Shown here: one piece after another, positions 43,028 through 50,618 of the stretch
Layout of the letters: each line of letters begins with the position of its first letter
How positions within the stretch are numbered: position 1 is the stretch's first letter
NCBI RefSeq assembly: GCF_000384315.1
Contig: NZ_ARVW01000001.1
Span: forward strand, 1,373,746-1,437,745
DNA from: Amycolatopsis nigrescens CSC17Ta-90
GTDB lineage: Bacteria; Actinomycetota; Actinomycetes; Mycobacteriales; Pseudonocardiaceae
Length of the DNA: 64,000 nucleotides
Direction: 5' to 3'
Notes under the pieces: model-generated
Database searches by the model: none
What the model saw: the letters and a program-made list of their open reading frames with translations, nothing else
What the model was told of the DNA's origin: nothing
Program-made: the position numbers and the translations under genes

Positions 43028-44164
43028 TCACCGCGAATCCCGCGGTTCCCGCACCCATTCCACCAGCCCGGCCAGCGCCGCGGCCGAACGCAGCTCCGCC
43101 AGCCCGAACGCTTCGATCGGGCCGAGCGCGCCGGTGGCCCGCAGGCCGCCGTCCGCCGCCCGCTCACTCGCCCAGGTGAGCAGCGAACCGGTGATCGGGT
43201 ACCCGTTCGGGCCGCGCAGATGGCTTTCCGCCAGCACCGCACCGGACTCGTCGAGGGCAAGCCCGACCACGTGCGAGCGGATCGTGTCCACCGCGATCGG
43301 GTCCGGGCCGATGGACGAGCCGGCGAGCCGGCGGCTGAGCCGCGCGAAAGCCGGTTTGACCCCGGGAACCCTCGCCAGCGCGGGAAAAGCGGCGGCGGTG
43401 AGGCTGAGCAGCCTGGTCGTCTCGCCGAACCAGCCGAGGTAGACGTTGACCTCGCGCAGCCGCGGGTAGCTGCGCGGCAGGGCCAGATGCTCCGACCCGC
43501 CCAGCGACATCGCCAGCGAACGCCCGGTCGGCAACGGGAACCGGCGGGTCCTGGCACCGGCCGGGTCGGCCCGCAGCTCGCCGTCGCGCCAGGTGAAACC
43601 GGGTTCGAGCAGGCAGCCGACCAGCGAGGCGGCGGTGCCGGGCGTCATCAGCGCGGGGCCCGGTGTCCCGCCGGTGACGAAGTAGCCGGTGTCCACCCGC
43701 ACCGCGGCCGGGCCCGCCGCCTCCAGCGCCAGCGCGCCGGCCAGGTTGCCCGGCACGTAGTCGTAGCCGAAGCCGGGGACCAGCCCGACGCCCGCGCGTT
43801 CGGCGGCGGCGCCGTACCGCTCGAACACCTCGCGGATGAACGGCGCCTCCCCGCAGGAGTCGAAGTACCAGGCACCCGCCTCGATCGCGGCGGTCACCGC
43901 GGCGTGCCCGAGCCGGACGAACGGGCCGACCGTGGACACCAGCACGTCACCGGGGCCGAGCACGGACTTCAGCGCCCCGGGCTCGGTGACGTCGGCCCGC
44001 CGCGTCTCCAGCTCCCCGAGTTCACCGAGGCGCTCGGCCAGCGGGGCCAGCCGAGCGGGGTCGCGCGCGACCAGCAGCGGCCGCAGACCTCGGCGCACCA
44101 TCCGCTCGGCGGTGAGCCTGCCGGTGAAGCCGGTGGCACCGAGCAGCACGATCCGACCAGTCAT
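43028..44164 (-). CDS. Saccharopine-dehydrogenase-like NAD(P)-binding protein
   Basis: A 378-aa protein: N-terminal Rossmann motif IVLLGATGFTGRLTAERM (5-22), LVSTVGPFVRLGHAAV, and YFDSCGEAPFIREVFERYG, the pattern of the trans-acting enoyl reductase / saccharopine-dehydrogenase-like family. Mycobacterial relatives reduce polyketide chains in trans, while others have unknown roles. It is divergent from an LLM-class oxidoreductase. A link to either cluster is possible but unproven. Confidence 0.82.
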   Translation of the reverse strand: MTGRIVLLGATGFTGRLTAERMVRRGLRPLLVARDPARLAPLAERLGELGELETRRADVTEPGALKSVLGPGDVLVSTVGPFVRLGHAAVTAAIEAGAWYFDSCGEAPFIREVFERYGAAAERAGVGLVPGFGYDYVPGNLAGALALEAAGPAAVRVDTGYFVTGGTPGPALMTPGTAASLVGCLLEPGFTWRDGELRADPAGARTRRFPLPTGRSLAMSLGGSEHLALPRSYPRLREVNVYLGWFGETTRLLSLTAAAFPALARVPGVKPAFARLSRRLAGSSIGPDPIAVDTIRSHVVGLALDESGAVLAESHLRGPNGYPITGSLLTWASERAADGGLRATGALGPIEAFGLAELRSAAALAGLVEWVREPRDSR

Positions 44165-44341
44165 CGTCGTCCTCCACGCGTCGGTGCGGACCGACCCTGG
44201 CCGACTGGTCGCTGTTTCCCCGCCTCGATCACCGGAAGTCTGCCATCGATCCAGGACCACCCGCCGCCGATCCGGGCGCGCCCGCGACAGACCCGCACTT
44301 GCACCTCGTGCCCGGCACCGGCAACGGTTAGCTTCGGCCAG

Positions 44342-45307
44342 GTGCGCTTCGGCATCAACATAGACGGCGGGTCCGACTTCGGCGAGCTGCTGGCCAAGGT
44401 CCGGCAGGTGCGCGAGGCTGGGTTCGACAGCGCGTGGCTGCCGCAGAGTCCCGGCGGCGGCCCGGCCGGCCGTGGCAACCGCAGCAACCGCCGCGGCCGG
44501 CACACCTTGTTCGGCTTCGACAGCCTGACCGCGCTCGCGGTCGCCGGGCAGCACGTGAACGGGATCGAGCTGGGCACCAACATCGTGCCCACCTTCCCCC
44601 GGCACCCGATGGCGCTGGCCGAGCAGGCGCTCACCCTGCGCGCCACCTACCCCGGCCCGATGGTGCTGGGCATCGGCGTGTCGCACCGGCACGCGGTCGA
44701 GGACCAGTGGGGCTACCGCTACGACCGCACCGCCCTGCGCATGCGCGAATACCTGCACGTGCTGGGCGAGCTGTTCACCACCGGGGTGGTCGACTTCGAC
44801 GGGGAGACCGTCCGCGCCAACGGTTCGCTGACCATTCCGCCGCAGGACCCGTTTCCGGTGCTGGTCGCCGCGCTGGGGCCGCGCATGATCGAAGCGGCCG
44901 GTGAGCTCTCCGACGGCGCGATCACCTGGATGACCGGGCACCGCACGATCGCCGAGCACGTCGCGCCGACCCTGACCGCGGCGGCGAACCGCGCCGGTCG
45001 GGCGTCGCCGAGGCTGGTGGCGATGATGCCGGTCTGCGTGACCGACGACGTGGAAGCCGCACGGGAACGGGCGAAGCGCGTGTACCTGATCTACCGCTCG
45101 CTGCCCAACTACCGCGCGGTGCTCGACCGCGAAGGCGCCGAAGACAGCGCCGACATCGCGCTGCTCGGCGACGAGGACACCGTGGCGGCTCAGGTCAAGC
45201 AGCTCGCCGACGCCGGCGCGACCGACCTCGACGCCATGCTCTTCGGCCCCGAAGAGGACCAGGCCCGCACTCGCGCCCTGCTCGCCGACCTCGCCAGAAC
45301 AACCTGA
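44342..45307 (+). CDS. LLM-class (F420-dependent type) flavin oxidoreductase
   Basis: A 321-aa luciferase-like monooxygenase-family protein (FGINIDGGSDFGELLAKVRQ, GTNIVPTFPRHPMALAEQALTL, LGIGVSHRHAVED). Many actinobacterial members use F420 rather than FMN. The start is the GTG at 44342; a much longer open frame upstream runs antisense to the neighbouring gene. It likely reduces or oxidises a small molecule; it shares a 177-bp promoter region with the divergent saccharopine-dehydrogenase-like gene. Confidence 0.9.
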   Translation: MRFGINIDGGSDFGELLAKVRQVREAGFDSAWLPQSPGGGPAGRGNRSNRRGRHTLFGFDSLTALAVAGQHVNGIELGTNIVPTFPRHPMALAEQALTLRATYPGPMVLGIGVSHRHAVEDQWGYRYDRTALRMREYLHVLGELFTTGVVDFDGETVRANGSLTIPPQDPFPVLVAALGPRMIEAAGELSDGAITWMTGHRTIAEHVAPTLTAAANRAGRASPRLVAMMPVCVTDDVEAARERAKRVYLIYRSLPNYRAVLDREGAEDSADIALLGDEDTVAAQVKQLADAGATDLDAMLFGPEEDQARTRALLADLARTT

Positions 45308-45360
45308 ACAAACCCAGGTTGGCAAGGCTCAGTGCGAACGGGCCGTTCGCGCCTGTCGGT

Positions 45361-45948
45361 TCAGTCGCCGGAGTGCTCCGGCAGGAGTTGAGCCGCGAGC
45401 GATCGTGCTGTGGCAGTGAGTGTGGCCGTGTCCAGCCCGGTCCGGCTCATGAACACGAGCCCTTGTTGCGCGGCCAGTAGGGCCCGCGCTAACGCGATCG
45501 GATCCGCTCCGGCCGGTAGGTCGCCCTCGCGTTGGGCGCGGGCGACGCAGTCACCGATCAGCGCGGTGGACGTCTCGTAGGTGCGGTGGGCGTGATCGAG
45601 GACTTCCGGATCGGCGTTACCGAGTTCGCAGGTGCTGTTGGCCATCAGGCAGCCACGCCGCACGTCGGCGCCGGCCGGTGCCTCGAGGAGCATGCGTAGT
45701 GCGTCCAGGGCCCGTGGCGCCTCGGCGAGGGCTTCCCGCAACTGGCCATGGATATCGTCGGTGTAGCTGTGCAGCGCCCGGAGGAAGAGCTGACGCTTGT
45801 CGCCGAACGCTGCATACAGGCTGCCTTTGCCCAGTCCGCTGACCCGCATCAGGTCTTCCAGCGAGGTCGCGGCGTAACCGGCGTCCCAGAACTGATCCCG
45901 GACGGCGTTCAGCACCTGCTTCTCGTCGAACGATCGCGGACGTGCCAT
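45361..45948 (-). CDS. TetR-family repressor
   Basis: A 195-aa regulator whose N-terminal helix-turn-helix reads DQFWDAGYAATSLEDLMRVS and GKGSLYAAFGDKRQLFLRA; a ligand-binding helical domain follows. The ATG at 45948 gives the normal length. It is divergent from an SDR gene, and the 102-bp gap contains two GACCGCGCGGTC operators in a large palindrome. It very probably represses itself and the SDR. Confidence 0.95.
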   Translation of the reverse strand: MARPRSFDEKQVLNAVRDQFWDAGYAATSLEDLMRVSGLGKGSLYAAFGDKRQLFLRALHSYTDDIHGQLREALAEAPRALDALRMLLEAPAGADVRRGCLMANSTCELGNADPEVLDHAHRTYETSTALIGDCVARAQREGDLPAGADPIALARALLAAQQGLVFMSRTGLDTATLTATARSLAAQLLPEHSGD

Positions 45949-45961
45949 GCGAACAGGATAT

Positions 45962-46017
45962 GGGTTCTTGACCGCGCGGTCCACCATGCTTATGGTGGAC
46001 CGCGCGGTCAAGAACCC
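45962..46017. promoter_or_regulatory. Double TetR operator in a 26-bp-arm palindrome
   Basis: Perfect inverted repeat with 26-bp arms and a 4-bp centre. Each arm contains the self-complementary 12-mer GACCGCGCGGTC (45970-45981 and 45998-46009), centres 28 bp apart, so two TetR dimers could bind. It lies between the TetR and SDR start codons. Confidence 0.9.
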
Positions 46018-46050
46018 GTGGCACGTTGCATCTAGGGAAGTGGGAAGCAG

Positions 46051-46797
46051 ATGGGAAAGCTGGACGACAAGGTGGCGATCGTGACCGGCGGGTCGCGGGG
46101 GATCGGGGCGGCGTCGGCGCTGGCGCTGGCTGACGAAGGAGCCGACGTCGCGATCAGCTACTCGTCCTCGGCGGATCAGGCCAAGGCCGTGGTCGCCGAC
46201 CTGGAAGCAAAGGGAGTGCGCGCGGCGGCCTTCCGGGCCGACCAGGCGGACGCGACGCAGGCGGCGGGCCTGATCCACAACGTGGTCCAGCACTTCGGAA
46301 AGCTGGACATCCTGGTCAACAACGCGGCCGCGAGTGGTGGCGGCCTGGTCGACAGCGAGCTCGTCGACCAGGCCGCCATCGAGCGGCAGCTCGCCGTCAA
46401 CTACACCAGCGTGGTGGCCGGGATCCAGGCGGCGGTGCCGTCGCTGCCCGATGGCGGGCGGATCGTCAGCATCAGCTCAGGTGTGGCTACCCGGGCGGGT
46501 TTCCAGGGGATGGCGTACTACACGGGCACGAAGTCGGCCATCGAGGGCTTCAGCCGGGGCGCCGCCCGCGATCTGGCGCACCGGGGCGTCACGGTCAACG
46601 TCATCCAGCCCGGGTTCATCGACACCGAAGGAAACCCCGCCGACAGCCCGGCCGCATCCATGTTCCTCCCGACAACGGCGATGGGGCGGTACGGCAGGCC
46701 GGAGGAGATCGCCGCAGGCGTCGTCTTCCTCGCCAGCCCGCAGGCCTCCTACGTCACCGGCGCAGTGCTGAGGATCGACGGCGGATACGGGGCATAA
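46051..46797 (+). CDS. SDR-family oxidoreductase controlled by TetR
   Basis: A 248-aa classical SDR: TGGSRGIGAASALALADEG (11-29), VNNAAA, catalytic Ser in SISSG, YYTGTK (Tyr-x-x-x-Lys) and a C-terminal VTGAVLRIDGGYGA. It resembles 3-oxoacyl-ACP-reductase-type SDRs often regulated by a divergent TetR. GGAAG precedes the ATG. Probably a stand-alone detoxification or reductase gene and not part of the cluster to its right. Confidence 0.92.
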   Translation: MGKLDDKVAIVTGGSRGIGAASALALADEGADVAISYSSSADQAKAVVADLEAKGVRAAAFRADQADATQAAGLIHNVVQHFGKLDILVNNAAASGGGLVDSELVDQAAIERQLAVNYTSVVAGIQAAVPSLPDGGRIVSISSGVATRAGFQGMAYYTGTKSAIEGFSRGAARDLAHRGVTVNVIQPGFIDTEGNPADSPAASMFLPTTAMGRYGRPEEIAAGVVFLASPQASYVTGAVLRIDGGYGA

Positions 46798-46824
46798 CCC
46801 GGTGCGTAACTCACGGGCACGGGG

Positions 46825-47616
46825 TCAGAGTTCGCTGCGGACGGCCCAGAGGTCGGGGAACATCGGGGTGAACAGGGTGTCGCGCAGGTAGGCGGCGCCG
46901 GCCGAGCCGCCGGTGCCGATCTTGGCGCCGATCGTGCGTTCCACCATCTTCAGGTGCCGGTAGCGCCATTCCTGGATGATCTCGTCCACGTCCACGAGCC
47001 GTTCGGCGGCCTGCGCGCAACCGCCGTCGTCCCGGTACGCCTGCAGCAGCACCTTCTGCAGCTCCTCGGACGGCTCGGCGGGCAGCCGCACGTCGCGCTC
47101 CAGCAACGCCTCCGGCACCGGGTAGCCGTGTGCCGCGAGGTAGCGCAAGAACGAGTCGTAGAGCGACGGCCGCGACATCGCATCGGCGATCCGTTGCCGC
47201 GCTTCGCTGCCCTCCGGGTAGTGCTCGGCGACCGCCGGGTCCCGACGGCCGAGCACCGCCTCCAGCTCGCGGAACTGCGCCGACTGGAACCCGCTCGCCG
47301 CGTCCAGCCGGACCCGGAACTGGGTGAACTGCCGGGGCGTCATGGTTTCCAGCACGTCGATCTGGGCGACCGCGACCTTGAAGATGGTGAGCACCCGGTG
47401 CACGGTCTGCACCGCGTGCGGGGTGTCGCTCGCCTCCAGCCTGGCCTGCAGGTGGCGCAGTTCGTGCAGCAGCTCCTTGAACCACAGCTCGTAGACCTGG
47501 TGGATGATGATGAACAGCACCTCGTCGTGCTCGTCCGAGCGCGGCCGCTGCGCACCGAGGATCTCGTCCAGCGCGAGGTAGGAGGTGTAGGTCAGGGCCG
47601 GGGACTGCTCGCTCAC
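46825..47616 (-). CDS. Tryptophan 2,3-dioxygenase family heme enzyme
   Basis: A 263-aa protein with the complete family signature: LTYTSYLALDEIL, HQVYELWFKELLHELRHL (His39), FQSAQFRELE, EWRYRHLKMVERTIG with the heme-ligand His221, and GTGGSAGAAYL. The enzyme opens the indole ring of tryptophan to N-formylkynurenine; some biosynthetic relatives oxidise indoles differently. The GTG start overlaps the stop of the upstream flavoprotein (GTGA), in an operon with a UbiA prenyltransferase. That context, and the absence of kynureninase or formamidase genes, suggests a role in product biosynthesis rather than catabolism. Confidence 0.92.
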   Translation of the reverse strand: MSEQSPALTYTSYLALDEILGAQRPRSDEHDEVLFIIIHQVYELWFKELLHELRHLQARLEASDTPHAVQTVHRVLTIFKVAVAQIDVLETMTPRQFTQFRVRLDAASGFQSAQFRELEAVLGRRDPAVAEHYPEGSEARQRIADAMSRPSLYDSFLRYLAAHGYPVPEALLERDVRLPAEPSEELQKVLLQAYRDDGGCAQAAERLVDVDEIIQEWRYRHLKMVERTIGAKIGTGGSAGAAYLRDTLFTPMFPDLWAVRSEL

Positions 47617-49124
47617 GGTGCCGCCTTCTCGTTGGGGCCGCTCGGCTGGTCCACGCCGTGCGTCGCGCCGAGCGCGTTGGCCGCGCCGGCGCCGGCGCGG
47701 CCGTCGTCGCTGCCCGCCCAGGCGTCACCGTCCACTTTGGTCTTTGCCGCGCCGCCGGCCGGCTTGGGCAGATCGCCGAACTTGGGCCGGTACTGGCGGT
47801 ACTTGCGGACCACTTCCTTACCGCCCCGGCTCGCGACCAGCCCGGCCACCTCACCGATCGAGCACTGTCCACTCCGGACGAGCCGGACGGCGGCGCGCAG
47901 GATCCGCGGCGGGGTGAGCACCCGGTACGGCGAAAGCCGGTGCGACATCACCTTGTCGATCATCATCACCTTGGCCTTGGGGTCGTCCCCGATCACCCGC
48001 AGGATCTCCAGCTCCAGCTTGCCGAGCGGGCCGGACTGCGCGAAGTCGTAGGCCAGCCAGTACATCGGGGTCGCGTCCGCGTCCCGCCACCGCCACCACC
48101 GCCTGGTCACCCTGTCCAGCGCCGCGCGGTCCCCCGCCGGTACCGCGGTGACGTCCGTGGCGAACCGCTTGGCCTGACGCAGCGCATCGGAGATGCCCTG
48201 CGCGATGGTCGGGTCCTTGAAGTGCCCGGCATCGCCGATCAGCGCCCAGCCCGGCCCGGCCGACTCGCGGAAGTAGCCGGGCAGATAGGCCGTGCCCACC
48301 GGCCTGGTCACCCGCCGCCCGGTGCTCAGCACCTCTTTCAGCTGCGGGCATTCGGCGACCATCCGGTCGTAGCTCTCCGGCAGGTCGCGCTTGAACTCCG
48401 CGAACTCCTCGACGCCGGGCGCCACCACCACGGTGAACCGCCCGCTGTCCGAACGGAACGCGATGGTCAGCTTCCCGCCGTCGCGGTACTGGTGTCCCGG
48501 CGGCAGCCCTTCGTCGCTGACGTCCAGAAAGTCTGCCCAGAACGCGAAACGCTGGTTGGAGGTGGTGTTGTAGGTCCGCGAACCGGCCAGCTCGGCCACC
48601 CGAGAATTCCGCCCGTCCGCGCCGACCACCAGCGGCGCGCGCACCTCGTACTTGGTGCCCTTGTGGCGCAGCTGCACGCCTTCGACCCGGCCGGCGGCGC
48701 CGGTGACCAGCCCGACCAGCGTAGTGCGCTCGCGGATATCCACCCCTTCCGCTGCCGCCCGTTCGATCAGGAACCCGTCCAGCAGGTTGCGGCTGACGCT
48801 GATCCCGCCCGGCGGCTGGCCGGGGTCCGGGAACACCGGGGTGTCCAGATCCACCTTGTCGTAGTCCACCTTCACCGCGTCGACGAACGGCGCGCCGGTG
48901 CCCCTCAGCTGTTCGAGCACCCCCAGTTCGGCCAGGATGCTCACCCCGGACACCTGCATCAGATGGGTGGACAGCGTGTCGCTGGGAAAGCCGGCCCGGT
49001 CCACCAGCACCACCCGGCGCCCGGCCCTGGCAAGGTGGATCGCCAGCGAGGCGCCCGAGATCCGGGCGCCGACCACGATCACGTCGGCGGTTTCAGTTTC
49101 GCTTTCGCTTTTATGAGACAACAT
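47613..49124 (-). CDS. FAD-dependent oxidoreductase of the geranylgeranyl-reductase / hydroxylase superfamily
   Basis: A 503-aa flavoprotein: GARISGASLAIHLARAGRR (about 17-35), a VVGADGRNSRVAELAG DG motif, and the GD motif ALIGDAGHFKDPTIAQGISDA (about 293-313). Gly/Ala-rich, low-complexity sequence follows residue 455. It could hydroxylate or epoxidise an aromatic, or reduce prenyl double bonds. The ATG lies within the end of the UbiA gene (14-bp overlap) and its stop overlaps the dioxygenase start, so all three are one transcription unit. Confidence 0.88.
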   Translation of the reverse strand: MLSHKSESETETADVIVVGARISGASLAIHLARAGRRVVLVDRAGFPSDTLSTHLMQVSGVSILAELGVLEQLRGTGAPFVDAVKVDYDKVDLDTPVFPDPGQPPGGISVSRNLLDGFLIERAAAEGVDIRERTTLVGLVTGAAGRVEGVQLRHKGTKYEVRAPLVVGADGRNSRVAELAGSRTYNTTSNQRFAFWADFLDVSDEGLPPGHQYRDGGKLTIAFRSDSGRFTVVVAPGVEEFAEFKRDLPESYDRMVAECPQLKEVLSTGRRVTRPVGTAYLPGYFRESAGPGWALIGDAGHFKDPTIAQGISDALRQAKRFATDVTAVPAGDRAALDRVTRRWWRWRDADATPMYWLAYDFAQSGPLGKLELEILRVIGDDPKAKVMMIDKVMSHRLSPYRVLTPPRILRAAVRLVRSGQCSIGEVAGLVASRGGKEVVRKYRQYRPKFGDLPKPAGGAAKTKVDGDAWAGSDDGRAGAGAANALGATHGVDQPSGPNEKAAP

Positions 49125-50043
49125 TGACCACCACTGACCCCAGTACGGCGAATTGGAGGGCGAGGAACCCGTAGTTCCGACGGTTGCGCCACTGCCCGCG
49201 CAACCCGTTGCGCAGCACGTAGAACTGCAGCAGCCAGGCCGGCAGCAGGCCGAGCGGCGTCCACGGGCCGAGCACCCCGGCCACGGTCGCGGCCACCGCC
49301 AGCGCCCAGGACGTGACGAAGGTGCCGACCACGAAGACCAGGTTGCCGCGCTTGGAGGTGCGCGCGGCCACCGTGTGCCGGTTCACCCGGCGGTCGTCTT
49401 CGGCGTCCACGGTGTTCGAGCAGATCAGCACCTGCACCAGCCAGAGCCCGAACAGCAGCCCCTCGACCAGTGCCGCGGCGCTCACCGAACCGGTCGCGGC
49501 GCCGTAGGGCAGCCACACACTGCCGGCGAGCGTGATCCCGGTGAGCGCCTCACCGCCGCCGAAGATCCGGTAGCTGAAGTTGATCCCGGCCGAGTACTGC
49601 GCGCCGAAGATCGCCACCACCAGCCCACCGGCCAGCACCCACCACGGCTCGAACCCGGCGACCGCCCAGAAAACCAGTACGCAGACCGAAGCCAGCGCCA
49701 CCGAGCTGTAGGCGAACACCTTCGCCGTGCCGACCGTGAGCGTGCCCCGGACCAGCGGCTTGACCTGGCTGCGCTTGCGTTCCGGCGCGTAGTTGCGGAT
49801 ATCGCTGCCATCGCTGAACCCGGTGATGTCGTCGAAGGCGTGGCTCGCGCACATGGTGAACGCGACGGTGACCAGGAACAGCAGGCAGAGCACGGCCGAG
49901 CGGACGTCGAGCATGCCGTGGCCGGCCAGCAGCGAACCGGCCAGCACCGGCCCGATCCAGATCTGGTACAGCTTGAGCTTTCCCAGCTGCGCCAACGCCG
50001 TTACGGTGCGCACCGGGCGCGCCTTCTCGGCCGTCTCGGACAT
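49111..50043 (-). CDS. UbiA-family membrane prenyltransferase
   Basis: A 310-aa integral membrane protein with about eight to nine hydrophobic helices. The two prenyl-diphosphate/magnesium motifs are present: SHAFDDITGFSDGSD (about 67-81) and NTVDAEDDRR (about 211-220). UbiA enzymes attach a polyprenyl chain to an aromatic or other acceptor at the membrane. GGAGGG is six bases before the ATG. First gene of the operon with a flavoprotein and a tryptophan-dioxygenase-like enzyme. Acceptor and chain length are unknown. Confidence 0.92.
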   Translation of the reverse strand: MSETAEKARPVRTVTALAQLGKLKLYQIWIGPVLAGSLLAGHGMLDVRSAVLCLLFLVTVAFTMCASHAFDDITGFSDGSDIRNYAPERKRSQVKPLVRGTLTVGTAKVFAYSSVALASVCVLVFWAVAGFEPWWVLAGGLVVAIFGAQYSAGINFSYRIFGGGEALTGITLAGSVWLPYGAATGSVSAAALVEGLLFGLWLVQVLICSNTVDAEDDRRVNRHTVAARTSKRGNLVFVVGTFVTSWALAVAATVAGVLGPWTPLGLLPAWLLQFYVLRNGLRGQWRNRRNYGFLALQFAVLGSVVVNVVS

Positions 50044-50070
50044 CAGCGACCCTCCGGAGTCGGGTAATGT

Positions 50071-50112
50071 CGTGAGTGGAAAACGTTGCTCCGGCAACAC
50101 TTTTCACTCACG
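50071..50112. repeat. Palindromic element, second member of the GTGAGTGGAAA family
   Basis: CGTGAGTGGAAAACGTTG (50071-50088) faces CAACACTTTTCACTCACG (50095-50112); 15 of 18 positions are complementary. It resembles the element at 36631-36672, but here it lies between divergent start codons, so it cannot simply be a terminator. Confidence 0.75.
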
Positions 50113-50141
50113 AGCGTTGACCGGCGGAAAGAGGTTCCATC

Positions 50142-50618
50142 GTGGGCGAGCGATCCACACCCGTAGTGCGCGGCGTGCTCACCGGGCTCGCGGCCACCGT
50201 GGTCTACACCTGGACGAGCACGCAGCTGAAGAAGCGGGCCACCACGCAGGATTCGGTGCAGCCGATCCAGGTGGCCGTCGCACTCGCCGGTGCCCCGGAA
50301 GAGGGCGACCCCGCTCGCCGCCGCGGCGCGAACGCCGTGCTGCACTGGGGTTACGGCATCTGGGGTGGACTGCTGCGGGTGCTGCTGGCCCGGCGCGGGC
50401 TCAGCGGCTGGCGCGGCGACCTCGCCCAGCTGGCCGTGTTCTGGGGACCGTGGCGAGTGCTGGCACTGGCGCACAAACCGGCCCAGCGCGCGGATCGCGG
50501 TCAGCGCCGCGCCGCGCTGCTGGCCGACTTCGGCAAGCACGCCGCCTACGTGCTCACCGCCAGGTTCGTGCACGACCGGCTCGCCGGTCGGGCCGAGCGC
50601 CGGTGCAGCGATCACTAG
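50142..50618 (+). CDS. Hypothetical membrane-associated protein
   Basis: A 158-aa protein with weakly hydrophobic segments near residues 8-24 (VRGVLTGLAATVVYTWT), 64-82 and 95-105, and an Arg-rich C-terminus. No motif is recognised. The GTG start at 50142 follows GAGG by about eight bases. It is divergent from the UbiA operon, and its TAG stop shares the tetranucleotide CTAG with the stop of the convergent phosphotransferase gene. Function unknown. Confidence 0.65.
   Translation: MGERSTPVVRGVLTGLAATVVYTWTSTQLKKRATTQDSVQPIQVAVALAGAPEEGDPARRRGANAVLHWGYGIWGGLLRVLLARRGLSGWRGDLAQLAVFWGPWRVLALAHKPAQRADRGQRRAALLADFGKHAAYVLTARFVHDRLAGRAERRCSDH

Noticed and set aside
46825..47616. Ordinary kynurenine-pathway catabolic gene
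   Set aside because: Not excluded, but its translational coupling to a prenyltransferase operon and the absence of formamidase or kynureninase make a biosynthetic role more likely.
50615..50618. Shared CTAG at convergent stop codons as a functional site
   Set aside because: Curious but easily accidental; two TAG stops on opposite strands necessarily overlap in CTAG when genes meet this closely.
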